Assembly (NCBI RefSeq): GCF_018607965.1
Contig: NZ_JABBAM010000125.1
Location: forward strand, 1 to 40,655
Length of the DNA stretch: 40,655 nt
Direction: 5' to 3'
DNA from: Planktotalea sp.
GTDB lineage: Bacteria > Pseudomonadota > Alphaproteobacteria > Rhodobacterales > Rhodobacteraceae
Shown here in pieces: positions 16,946 through 25,250 of this stretch (positions are counted from its first letter, which is position 1; each line of letters begins with the position of its first letter). The notes beneath the pieces were generated by a model that saw only the letters and a list, made by a program, of their open reading frames with translations, was not told the origin of the DNA and searched no databases. The position numbers and the translations under genes were made by a program.

Positions 16946-18538
16946 GTGGAGGCAGATTATATCATTGTGGGGGCTGGTTCTGCTGGCTGTGTTCTCGCAA
17001 ACCGCCTTAGTGCAGACCCAAAGAATCGTGTCATTTTGCTGGAAGCGGGGGGCAAGGATAGTAATCCGTGGATTCACATTCCGGTTGGATATTTCAAAAC
17101 GATTCATAATCCGAAAGTGGACTGGTGCTATAAAACTGAACCAGAAGCTGGCTTGAACGGGCGCTCTATTGAATGGCCGCGCGGCAAGGTGTTGGGGGGC
17201 TCTTCTTCGCTGAACGGCCTTCTCTATGTGCGTGGACAGCCGCAAGATTATGATCGTTGGCGCCAAATGGGCAATGTGGGCTGGGCATGGGAAGATGTGC
17301 TGCCGCTCTTTAAGCGCTCAGAGAATAATGAACGCGGCGCGAATGAGTTTCACAATGACAGTGGCGAGTTGTCGGTGTCCAACATGCGGATTCAACGCCC
17401 TATTACAGATGCATGGATCGAGGCCGCGGAGGCCGCTGGTTACACGTTTAACCCGGATTACAACGGTGCAGATCAAGAGGGCGTCAGTTTCTTCCAACTG
17501 ACGGCTAAGAACGGTTTGCGCTGTTCTTCTGCCGCTGCGTTCCTGCGCCCTGCGAAATCGCGTGCGAACCTGACAATCATCACACACGCCCAAGCGCAAA
17601 ACATTGTGATCGAGGGCAAGCGCGCGACGGGCGTGCGTTACAAGGACCGCGCTGGGACTATCCAAACTGTCAACGCGGCCAAAGAGATTGTGATCTCGGG
17701 GGGCGCGATCAATTCGCCTCAACTGTTGATGCTGTCTGGCATTGGTGATCCTGAGCAACTGGCAGAGCATGGCATCGAAGTCGTTGCCGATCTCAAAGGT
17801 GTTGGCAAAAATATGCAGGACCATCTGCAAGCGCGCCTTGTCTATAAATGCAACGAACCGACGTTGAACAATGAGGTGGGTTCGCTCTTTGGTCAGGCTA
17901 AGATCGGTCTGAAATATATTACAACGCGCTCTGGCCCGATGGCTATGGCAGCCAGTCTTGCGACGGGATTCTTGAAAACGCGCGATGATCTGGAAACACC
18001 CGACATTCAGTTCCACGTACAACCCTTGTCAGCCGAAAACCCCGGCAAAGGTGCAGATAAATTCGCGGCATTCACTATGTCCGTTTGCCAGTTGCGCCCC
18101 GAATCCAAGGGTGAAATCAAACTTGCTAGCGCTGATCCAATGGCCTACCCCAAGATCCACGCCAACTACCTTGCGACTGAGACCGATTGCAGAACTGCTG
18201 TCGCAGGTGTGAACATCGCGCGCACGATTGCGCGTCAAGAACCCTTGGCTGCGAAAATCTCCGAAGAATTCCGGCCCCATGCGTCGCTTGATATCGATAA
18301 CTATGACGAAACGCTGGATTGGGTGCGGGGCAACACCGCCTCTATTTATCACCCGACGGGCACCTGCAAAATGGGCCACGATGCGATGTCTGTCGTTGAT
18401 GACAAGCTGCGTGTGCATGGCATCGCGGGACTGCGGGTTGCGGATTGTTCGATCATGCCAGAGATCGTCAGTGGCAACACCAATGCCCCAGCGATCATGA
18501 TCGGCGAAAAAGCAAGTGATCTGATCCTCAACGGCTAA
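16946..18538 (+). CDS. GMC-family oxidoreductase (choline-dehydrogenase-like alcohol dehydrogenase)
   Basis: FAD-dependent oxidation of an alcohol to an aldehyde, most like choline and alkanol dehydrogenases. Landmarks are the dinucleotide motif DYIIVGAGSAGCVLANRLS at the N-terminus, the GMC signature WPRGKVLGGSSSLNGLLYVRG, the second signature SGGAINSPQLLMLSGIG, and near the C-terminus YHPTGTCKMG (active-site His) and SGNTNAPAIMIGEKAS (Asn of the active pair). The frame is open from 16868, but the GTG at 16946, seven bases after AGGGG, puts the Rossmann motif right at the N-terminus as in the family (530 residues). Divergent from dctP, so uptake of its substrate through the TRAP system is plausible but unproven. 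The substrate could also be a different alcohol. Confidence 0.92.
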   Translation: MEADYIIVGAGSAGCVLANRLSADPKNRVILLEAGGKDSNPWIHIPVGYFKTIHNPKVDWCYKTEPEAGLNGRSIEWPRGKVLGGSSSLNGLLYVRGQPQDYDRWRQMGNVGWAWEDVLPLFKRSENNERGANEFHNDSGELSVSNMRIQRPITDAWIEAAEAAGYTFNPDYNGADQEGVSFFQLTAKNGLRCSSAAAFLRPAKSRANLTIITHAQAQNIVIEGKRATGVRYKDRAGTIQTVNAAKEIVISGGAINSPQLLMLSGIGDPEQLAEHGIEVVADLKGVGKNMQDHLQARLVYKCNEPTLNNEVGSLFGQAKIGLKYITTRSGPMAMAASLATGFLKTRDDLETPDIQFHVQPLSAENPGKGADKFAAFTMSVCQLRPESKGEIKLASADPMAYPKIHANYLATETDCRTAVAGVNIARTIARQEPLAAKISEEFRPHASLDIDNYDETLDWVRGNTASIYHPTGTCKMGHDAMSVVDDKLRVHGIAGLRVADCSIMPEIVSGNTNAPAIMIGEKASDLILNG

Positions 18539-18606
18539 CCCTTGCGTGTGACTGTTGCTTGGCTCAAGTAACGCGCAAATCCAATGCCGTGTGAGAGAGC
18601 CGTAGT

Positions 18607-19380
18607 ATGATTGCCAGCCTAATGATGTACGCCCGTCCTGAACTTGCGGGCGCGAATGCACGCTTTTGGGCGCTGATCCGTGAAGAATTGCGCGTAGTTG
18701 GTATCGACAGCCCTGAACACCTGTCCAACGACGCGAATGCGTTCGATGTTTGGGAAAGCCCCAATCTGGTCGTCAGCCAAACCTGTGGGATGCCGTACCG
18801 TATTTGGCTAAAGGACAAGGTTAATTTGGTCGGCACCCCTGACTACGGCATGCAAGATTGTCCCGCTGGTTACTTTCGTAGCCCTTTGGTCGTGCGCGTC
18901 GATTATCCGTGCGTCGCTTTGGATGATTTCAAAGATGCACGCCTGGCTTACAATTCAACACATTCACAGTCTGGCTTTGCTTCTGTTCATGCGCATTCTG
19001 CCGCAAAGGGCTTTTGATTCGAAAACCTGCTCGCAACAGGTTCTCACAATATCTCTGCCGCCGCTGTCGCGGATGGGCGCGCTGACATTGCCGCATTGGA
19101 TGGAGTCACTTGGGGCCTGATCCAACGGTTTGAACCCTTCGCTGACAAACTTCGTGTTTTAGAGTGGACCACACCGACACCCGCACTGCCCCTGATAACA
19201 TCGAAATCTCAGGACCCAGATCCGATCTTCATAGCTGTCTCAAAGGCAATCGATGCGCTGGCACCTGATGATAAAACGGCCATCGGCATCAAATCCCTTA
19301 TCAAGATACCAAAAGACGCCTACCTTGGCGTTCCCAATCCACCGCTAACCTATTTGCGCCACCCCAATGAAAGAGCCTGA
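18607..19380 (+). pseudogene. PhnD-like phosphate/phosphonate-type substrate-binding protein, interrupted by an in-frame TGA
   Basis: Residues 1-136 (MIASLMMYARPELAGANARF to AAKGF) and the continuation FENLLATGSHNISAAAVADG to the natural stop at 19378-19380 lie in one and the same frame, separated only by TGA at 19015-19017. Together they make a 258-codon frame with the PhnD-like layout: DYGMQDCPAGYFRS in lobe 1 and GRADIAALDGVTWGLI in lobe 2. As I remember homologs, this site is usually G-L-R-F, so a CGA-to-TGA change is the likely lesion. No signal peptide is present, as in other stand-alone cytosolic-looking members. The following dehydrogenase starts 3 bases after the stop. A real nonsense mutation, readthrough, or an assembly/sequence error are all possible. 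Confidence 0.75.
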
Positions 19381-19383
19381 ATC

Positions 19384-20466
19384 ATGACCCACCCTAAAAC
19401 AATGCGCGCAATGGTAACGATGGGGCATGGCGGTCTTGATCAAATCGAGTTGCATGAAAACTGGCAGACGCCGGAACCACGAGCGGACGAAGTCTTGGTC
19501 AAAGTGGGTGCATGCGGGCTGAACAACACAGACGTAAACACGCGCGTTGGCTGGTATTCAAAAGCGGTGACTGCAGCGACCTCTGACGAGGGCTATGAAA
19601 CAGTTAATGAGGATGACCCGTCGTGGGGCGGCGCGCCGATCACCTTCCCCCGCATACAAGGCGCGGATGCATGTGGCACGATCATCGCAGTTGGCAAAGG
19701 CGTTGATCCCAAGCGCATTGGTGAACGCGTGATCAAGGACAACTGGCTGCGTGATCCTAGCGATCTGACAGACATCAATAAAACAGGTTACTTCGGGTCC
19801 GAACGCAATGGCGGCTTTGCTGAATACACCACCATGCCTTCGCGCAACGCACTTGCCGTCAATTCTAAACTTACAGATGTGGAACTCGCGACCTTCTCAT
19901 GCTCTTATTCTACGGCAGAGGGCATGCTCACACGTGCCAATGTTACGGATAAAGACACAGTTCTCGTTCCAGGTGCATCTGGTGGCGTTGGCGGTGCTCT
20001 CGTGCAACTCGCCAAAGGTCGCGGCGCACATGTCATCGCGATGGCGTCCGAGGCGAAACACAAAGACGTGGCAGCGCTTGGCCCTGACCTTATCATCGCG
20101 CGTGCGCCAACCAATCTTCGTAAAACGCTTGGCACAGAGAAAATCACAGTTGTTGCAGATATCGTTGGTGGCCCGTACTGGCCCACGCTCATCGACATCA
20201 TCGAACGCGGTGGTCGTTATACATGTTCAGGCGCAATTGCGGGTCCTATGGTCGAGCTCGACCTGCGCACATTCTACCTGCGCGATCTAACGTTCACGGG
20301 TTCAACGGTCATCGCCCCCGAAGTCATGCCAAACCTGATCCAATACATCGAAAAGGGTGCGATTAAACCAGCCCTTGCAGCGACCTATCCACTTGCTCAA
20401 CTCCGCGAGGCCCAAACGGCCTTCGTTGAAAAGAAGCACACAGGAAATATTGTCGTCACGCCTTGA
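19384..20466 (+). CDS. zinc-type/quinone-oxidoreductase-like medium-chain dehydrogenase
   Basis: A 360-residue MDR-superfamily NAD(P)-dependent dehydrogenase/reductase. It has the N-terminal GroES-like half (VLVKVGACGLNNTDVNTRVG; IQGADACGTIIAVGKGVD) and the coenzyme domain with GASGGVGGALVQLAKGRGA. The C-terminal half includes GGRYTCSGAIAGPMVELDL and ends TGNIVVTP. The usual GHE zinc-ligand pattern of classic alcohol dehydrogenases is not seen at the expected place (IQGADACG instead), so it is nearer the zinc-free quinone-oxidoreductase branch. It begins 3 bases after the end of the PhnD-like pseudogene and follows the GMC oxidoreductase on the same strand, so it may act on the same pathway's carbonyl product (inference). 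Confidence 0.88.
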   Translation: MTHPKTMRAMVTMGHGGLDQIELHENWQTPEPRADEVLVKVGACGLNNTDVNTRVGWYSKAVTAATSDEGYETVNEDDPSWGGAPITFPRIQGADACGTIIAVGKGVDPKRIGERVIKDNWLRDPSDLTDINKTGYFGSERNGGFAEYTTMPSRNALAVNSKLTDVELATFSCSYSTAEGMLTRANVTDKDTVLVPGASGGVGGALVQLAKGRGAHVIAMASEAKHKDVAALGPDLIIARAPTNLRKTLGTEKITVVADIVGGPYWPTLIDIIERGGRYTCSGAIAGPMVELDLRTFYLRDLTFTGSTVIAPEVMPNLIQYIEKGAIKPALAATYPLAQLREAQTAFVEKKHTGNIVVTP

Positions 20467-20471
20467 TCTCT

Positions 20472-20528
20472 TCTCCTTTGCGAAAATATCCCGGGGAATT
20501 GGCCAAAGGCCAAGGGGGCAGCGCCCCC
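20472..20528. repeat. hairpin-associated intergenic repeat, copy 2 (inverted)
   Basis: On the minus strand the sequence reads CCCCGGGATATTTTCGC then AAAGGAGAAGAG, preceded by the perfect hairpin GGGGGC / GCCCCC (20514-20519 and 20523-20528). It lies between two convergent genes, so it may terminate both. It is in opposite orientation to the copies at 6079 and 25131. Confidence 0.6.
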
Positions 20529-20588
20529 GCTACAGCGACGCGCAAGCGGCGCAAAACCCTAACGTGGTAACGGATTGCTAGCCTTATT

Positions 20589-21692
20589 TTACGCGCGCCA
20601 ATCGGTGATTTCGGGGTAATACATATCACGCCAACGCGGCACACGTGGATTCATGATGCGCTTCCAAAGACGCGGGTACAGTGCGGCCATAGTTATGGCA
20701 GGATACCCACAAGGAAGCTGCGGCGCGTCTGCTTCAGCATAATTCTGTAACAACGCAAATCGACGGTCAGGCTTGTAGTGATGATCCGAATAACGCTGCA
20801 AATTGATCAATACCCAATTTGAGGCTTTTTGCGCTGCATTCCATGAATGGCGCGGCTGCACATGCTCGTACTTCCCATCGCCAAGATGCTTGCGCGTTAG
20901 ACCATAGTGCTCAACGTAATTGACCAATTCTAATTGCCATATCGCGACAAAGGATTGGAACATAAACAAGGCAAGACCAGACCACCCGCCTAAGACCAAG
21001 GCGAGTATCAAAAATGCCGCCTGTAGTCCTCAATATTGAAAGAAAGGATTGGAAAGATCGGTCCAGGGCAAATCCTTGCGCGCAAGCATTGCTTTTTCTG
21101 CACTGAATGCGGAATGCCAGCTTTCGCGCAAAACACGGGGAAAGAATCGATGGAAACCTTCGTTATAGCGCGCTGTAACAGTGTCACGTGGCGTCGCAAC
21201 ATAGCGGTGATGCACCAACAAATGTTCTGAGCGAAAATGTGAATACAAAACCATGGCAAGCAGAATATCACCCAACTGTCGTTCGTGTTTGTTCTTTTGA
21301 TGCATTAACTCGTGTGAATAATTGATCCCAATCGTTCCGGTCGCAGTACCGACACTGAAGAACAGGCCGATCTTTTCCCACGTTCCAAGATGTTCGGCTT
21401 GGCCGACGTAATAAATCAGTCCAAAGACTGTTAGAAATTGAACGGGGACCCAAAGGTTGGTGACAAGCGTGTACCAAGTGAGTTGAGCATTGTCCGTCTC
21501 GACATCGACGTTCTCAAGATTAAGCCCGGTCACAAGGTCGAGCGCCGTGAACAAATACCACGTCAGTACGGGGATGATCAGAACCCACCATCCACCCGCG
21601 AACGCAGCGAGCCAGATTGCAGGGATCAGTAAGAAAGACACCCAGAATGGCAAGGCTGCTTGAAATTTTGCGGCAGTCTCGGACGATATCAT
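20589..21692 (-). pseudogene. alkB: alkane 1-monooxygenase (AlkB), interrupted by an in-frame TGA
   Basis: Membrane di-iron alkane hydroxylase. The reading frame from 21692 gives the N-terminal helices, His box 1 (NYSHELMH, about 124-131), and His box 2 (SEHLLVHHRYVATP, about 155-168), then hits TGA at 21032-21030. The same frame continues with GLQAAFLILALVLGGW, NYVEHYGLTR and the third box LQRYSDHH. Families have QYWG at the interruption, so TGG has become TGA. The third box usually reads LQRHSDHH; here the first His is Tyr. All three boxes are needed for iron binding, so the product is likely inactive even if the stop is read through. The start overlaps the stop of mutY by 4 bases. Confidence 0.85.
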
Positions 21693-22780
21693 TTGGGTTT
21701 ACTCCTCGCGGATATCTTTGATATTATTTTAGAGCCGCCAGTCGATAAATCAAAGACTTTGCGCATCACGGTAGGCAGATCGGATGGGCGAAAGTCTTCC
21801 AATTCCACGAAATCACCAACTTTTGAGGCACGATCCATTGGAACAAGAGCGGTCTTCACAACCAAACGCAAATGAAAATGCGTGAACGTGTGGCGCGCTT
21901 CTTCGTTCAGGGTTTTCCACTCGGCCTTGATCGGTTCGGCTTGGCTTGGATCACCCCCTATCCATTCACTGTTAGGCCACCCGAGCATCCCGCCAAGTAG
22001 TCCTTTTTCAGGACGGGTTTCCAAAAGATACGCGCCATCCACGCGGCGCGCGACATAGGCAATTCCGCGACGAACGGGTTTGGGTTTCTTTGGCGTCTTT
22101 TTGGGAAGTTCAAGATGCGTTCCTGCCTGTCGTGCCAAGCAAGGCGCGCGCCACGGGCAAATCCCACACGCGGGGTTCTTGGGCGTGCAGATCGTTGCAC
22201 CAAGGTCCATTACAGCTTGCGCGTAATCACCAGGGCGCGCGATTGGTGTCAAAGCCTCGGCAACCGTCATCAATTCAGGTTTAGCCGCAGGCAGTGGCGT
22301 GTGGATATCATAGAGCCGCGACATCACGCGTTCGACGTTTCCATCCAGAACTGTCTCTGGCAGATCATAGGCAATCGAAGAAATTGCGGCGGCGGTGTAG
22401 GGGCCGATGCCGGGTAGTTCCAAAAGACCGTCGCGCGTTGTCGGGAAGATGCCGTCGTGTTCATCCGCAACCGCGCGTGCACATTTCAGCAGGTTGCGCG
22501 CACGGGCATAATACCCAAGGCCAGCCCATTCGCCCATGACATCTGCGTCTTTGGCAGCAGCCAGATCAGTGACAGTGGGCCAGCGCGCCGTGAAGCGTAG
22601 GAAGTATTCTTTAACCGCTGCGACAGTGGTTTGTTGCAACATCACTTCGCTCATCCAGATGCGATAAGGATCAGGCAGCACGCCAGCGCGACGATCCGCA
22701 GGACTGACGCGCCACGGCATGGGGCGCGCGTTGCGATCATACCACTCCAGAATAGCTAAGGGATCGACGGCATCACGCAA
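21689..22780 (-). CDS. mutY: A/G-specific adenine glycosylase
   Basis: Removes adenine mispaired with 8-oxoguanine. The 363-residue protein has PMPWR, SEVMLQQTTV with the catalytic Glu, helix-hairpin-helix LPGIGPYTAAAISSIAYD followed by the catalytic Asp in VLDGNVERV, and the iron-sulfur cluster Cys pattern C-x6-C-x2-C-x5-C (CTPKNPACGICPWRAPC). The C-terminal third is the NUDIX-like 8-oxoguanine recognition domain (about 240-345). The start must be TTG at 22780: an in-frame TAA sits only one codon upstream, and the next Met (residue 21) falls too close to the PMPWR motif. The gene leads into alkB with a 4-base overlap. It is divergent from the DUF721 gene. Confidence 0.95.
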   Translation of the reverse strand: MRDAVDPLAILEWYDRNARPMPWRVSPADRRAGVLPDPYRIWMSEVMLQQTTVAAVKEYFLRFTARWPTVTDLAAAKDADVMGEWAGLGYYARARNLLKCARAVADEHDGIFPTTRDGLLELPGIGPYTAAAISSIAYDLPETVLDGNVERVMSRLYDIHTPLPAAKPELMTVAEALTPIARPGDYAQAVMDLGATICTPKNPACGICPWRAPCLARQAGTHLELPKKTPKKPKPVRRGIAYVARRVDGAYLLETRPEKGLLGGMLGWPNSEWIGGDPSQAEPIKAEWKTLNEEARHTFTHFHLRLVVKTALVPMDRASKVGDFVELEDFRPSDLPTVMRKVFDLSTGGSKIISKISARSKPK

Positions 22781-22874
22781 TGTTTATACATCCATTTGTT
22801 CGGTTTTGCTGGCACGCAGCGCTTGGCACTCTAAGATAGCGGGAGCACACAAAATGCAAGGCAGGACAGATTCT

Positions 22875-23381
22875 ATGGCACCACGCCGCCCCCCTTCCAA
22901 AGGTTTCGCTTTGACGTCTAGCCTTTTGACCCAGCGCATTCGCAAGGCGTCGGAATCGCGTGGCTTTGCGCAATCGCGTTTGTTGACACATTGGGAAGAA
23001 GTGGTTGGGGACGATATTGCCAAAATCGCGCGCCCCGTGAATGTCAGCTACGGTCGCCAAGGGTTTGGCGCATCGTTGACCATTCTTACCACTGGTTCGA
23101 ATGCGCCGATGGTCGAAATGCAAAAGGAACAGATCCGTGCCAAAGTGAACGCCGTTTATGGCTACAACGCGATCAGCCGCGTGCGCATCACACAGACAGC
23201 CCCCACAGGTTTCGCAGAAGGGCGCGCTGTGTTTGAACGCGCAGTGACACCCAAAAAAGCAGAACCCACACCCGAAATCAAAGCAGCTGCCGCGCAATCT
23301 GCGGGCGGTGTAAAAAGTGATGACTTGCGCGTTGCCCTTGAACGGCTTGCGCAAAATGTATTAACAAAATCCCAAAATTAA
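22875..23381 (+). CDS. DUF721 (DciA-like) protein
   Basis: A 168-residue protein with the DUF721 core at about 10-110: FAQSRLLTHWEEVVGDDIAKIARPVNVSYG, then a strand-rich part with GFGASLTILTTGSNAPMVEMQKEQIRAKVNAVYG, characteristic of DciA-like and KH-fold proteins. DciA homologs load the replicative helicase in bacteria lacking DnaC, but the function of alphaproteobacterial members is not established. The ATG at 22875 has AGGA eight bases upstream; another ATG at 22854 also has a ribosome-like site. It precedes the DsbA-like gene by 11 bases, so they are likely co-transcribed. Confidence 0.8.
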   Translation: MAPRRPPSKGFALTSSLLTQRIRKASESRGFAQSRLLTHWEEVVGDDIAKIARPVNVSYGRQGFGASLTILTTGSNAPMVEMQKEQIRAKVNAVYGYNAISRVRITQTAPTGFAEGRAVFERAVTPKKAEPTPEIKAAAAQSAGGVKSDDLRVALERLAQNVLTKSQN

Positions 23382-23392
23382 GGAGAAGCCGA

Positions 23393-23989
23393 ATGCTTCG
23401 CACCCTCGTCACTACCGCAGCAGCGGTTCTATTTAGCCTGAGCATGGCAACCGCGCAGGAAAGCGAAATCCAAGACATGGTTCTCGGCGACGCTGATGCG
23501 ACCGTCGAAATTATCGAATATGCATCGTTCACTTGCCCCCATTGTGCGTCATTCCACGCGGGTCCGTTTAAGGATCTCAAGAAGGATTACATCGATACAA
23601 ATAAGGTGAAGTTCGTTTATCGCGAAGTTTACTTTGATCGCTTTGGTCTGTGGGGATCCATGATCGCACGTTGCGCTGGGCCTGATCGCTTTTTCGGCAT
23701 GACGGATTTGCTTTATAAAGAGCAGTCGCTTTGGTCGCGTGCGGGCGATCCTGCGGCAATCGTTGCTGAATTGCGCAAGCTGGGTCTTAAGGGTGGCATG
23801 AACGATGAAATGCTGGATGCATGCCTTGCGGACGCAGATAAAGCACAGGCCATGGTTGCTTGGTATCAAGAGAACGCCGAGCGTGATAATGTCCGTTCGA
23901 CCCCGTCTTTCTTGATCAATGGTGAGCCGTATTCCAACATGAATTATGCGGATTTCTCTGCGATCATCGACGAAAAATTGGCTGAATGA
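23393..23989 (+). CDS. DsbA-family thiol:disulfide oxidoreductase
   Basis: A periplasmic thioredoxin-fold protein. The 198 residues begin with a signal peptide (1-22, ending ATAQ), then VEIIEYASFTCPHC with the active site C48-P-H-C51, an inserted helical domain, and STPSFLINGEPY with the cis-Pro loop opposite the active site. It may form or isomerise disulfides in exported proteins. AAGGAG eight bases before the ATG fixes the start. The stop overlaps the ATG of the CoA-transferase gene (ATGA). CPHC is the DsbA-type motif, although many homologs in this subgroup are of unknown partner. Confidence 0.93.
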   Translation: MLRTLVTTAAAVLFSLSMATAQESEIQDMVLGDADATVEIIEYASFTCPHCASFHAGPFKDLKKDYIDTNKVKFVYREVYFDRFGLWGSMIARCAGPDRFFGMTDLLYKEQSLWSRAGDPAAIVAELRKLGLKGGMNDEMLDACLADADKAQAMVAWYQENAERDNVRSTPSFLINGEPYSNMNYADFSAIIDEKLAE

Positions 23990-25101
23990 GCGCACCGCTC
24001 ACAGGCCTAAAAGTCGTCGAATTGGCGCGCATACTGGCTGGCCCTTGGGCTGGCCAGACTTTGTCTGATCTAGGCGCAGATGTGACGAAGGTCGAAGCGC
24101 CTGAGGGGGATGATACACGCCGTTGGGGCCCACCGTTCATTGAACGTGAGGGCGATACATCAGCGGCATATTTTCATTCCTGCAATCGCGGTAAGAAGTC
24201 CGTCACAATTGATTTTCGCACGTCTGAGGGTCAAGCGCAGCTAAAGGCGCTTTTGGCGGATGCGGATATTCTGATTGAGAACTTCAAGGTTGGTGGTTTG
24301 GCGAAATACGGCCTTGACTACGCGACTTTGAAACAAGAATTTCCGACGCTGATTTATTGCTCTGTGACGGGCTTTGGTCAGACGGGTCCTTACGCGCATC
24401 GCGCGGGGTATGATTTTATTATCCAAGGGATGTCTGGCTTGATGTCCATCACGGGTGAACCCGGTGGTCAGCCGCAGAAATCAGGCGTAGCGATCACGGA
24501 TATTTTTACCGGTGTTTATGCTGTGTCTGGTATTTTGGCGGCAGTGTTTCAGCGTCATACGACGGGCAAAGGTCAGCATCTTGATATGTCCTTGCTGGAT
24601 GTTGCGGCCTCTGTGACGGCCAATCAAGCGATGAACTATCTTGCGACGGGTGACGCACCCGGCATGATGGGCAACGCGCATATGAACCTGACGCCGTATC
24701 AAGTGTTTGATTGTAGCGATGGGCATATCATTATCGCGACAGGTAATGACTCGCAGTACCAGAGATTGTGTTTGTTGTTGGGGGTTGAGGCGATGGGTGT
24801 TGAAGCACGTTTTGCAACCAACGCAGATCGCATTGCCAATCGTGATGAGATGACACGTTTGTTGACGGAACGTACGTCATTAATGTCGAAGGTTGAGTTG
24901 CTTGCGGCTTGTGAGGCACATGGTGTGCCTGCTGGTCCGATCAATGACATGGGTGAAATGTTGAACGATCCACAGATCAAGGCGCGTGGGATGCAGATTG
25001 AGTTGGACGGTATCCCGTCGATGCGGTCGCCGTTCGTGTTTTCGGACGCTGAATTAGACCTGGATCGTCCTTCGCCGAAGTTGGGTGAAGATAACGTTTG
25101 A
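23986..25101 (+). CDS. class III CoA-transferase (CaiB/BaiF family)
   Basis: Transfers CoA between carboxylic acids. The 371-residue protein starts with GLKVVELARILAGPWAGQTLSDLGADVTKVE and contains NRGKKSVTIDF and VTGFGQTGPYAHRAGYDF, strong family signatures. Asp172 in AITDIFTG is the likely catalytic carboxylate (it corresponds to Asp169 in formyl-CoA transferase). A substrate cannot be assigned (candidates include oxalate/formyl, succinyl, crotonobetaine or alpha-methylacyl-CoA substrates). It overlaps the DsbA-like gene by 4 bases, which points to co-transcription without a clear functional link. Confidence 0.92.
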   Translation: MSAPLTGLKVVELARILAGPWAGQTLSDLGADVTKVEAPEGDDTRRWGPPFIEREGDTSAAYFHSCNRGKKSVTIDFRTSEGQAQLKALLADADILIENFKVGGLAKYGLDYATLKQEFPTLIYCSVTGFGQTGPYAHRAGYDFIIQGMSGLMSITGEPGGQPQKSGVAITDIFTGVYAVSGILAAVFQRHTTGKGQHLDMSLLDVAASVTANQAMNYLATGDAPGMMGNAHMNLTPYQVFDCSDGHIIIATGNDSQYQRLCLLLGVEAMGVEARFATNADRIANRDEMTRLLTERTSLMSKVELLAACEAHGVPAGPINDMGEMLNDPQIKARGMQIELDGIPSMRSPFVFSDAELDLDRPSPKLGEDNV

Positions 25102-25130
25102 TTTCGAATTGCATTTGCAATCCGACGTAG

Positions 25131-25183
25131 GCGAGGGGCCAGCCCCTCGCGCTCCCCGGGATATTTGGAAAAGGTGAATTGGG
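25131..25183. repeat. hairpin-associated intergenic repeat, copy 3
   Basis: The inverted repeat GCGAGGGG / CCCCTCGC (4-base loop) is followed by CCCCGGGATATTTGG and then AAAAGGTGAA. It is in the same orientation as the copy at 6079 and lies just after the CoA-transferase gene, where it may act as a terminator. Confidence 0.6.
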
Positions 25184-25250
25184 CGTAGGCTTGTCGATGC
25201 ACGGCTTATCTGCCACTCAGGTCGAGTTGGCTGATGAAAGGGTCTAAGAA

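Noticed and set aside
18607-21692. Recoding of TGA as Trp or selenocysteine, because two nearby genes contain in-frame TGA.
   Set aside because: TGA ends several intact genes in the window (for example the dsbA-like, FAD-GcvT, asd-neighbour and sbtA genes), no selenocysteine insertion structure is apparent, and the codons fall at positions that explain point mutations.
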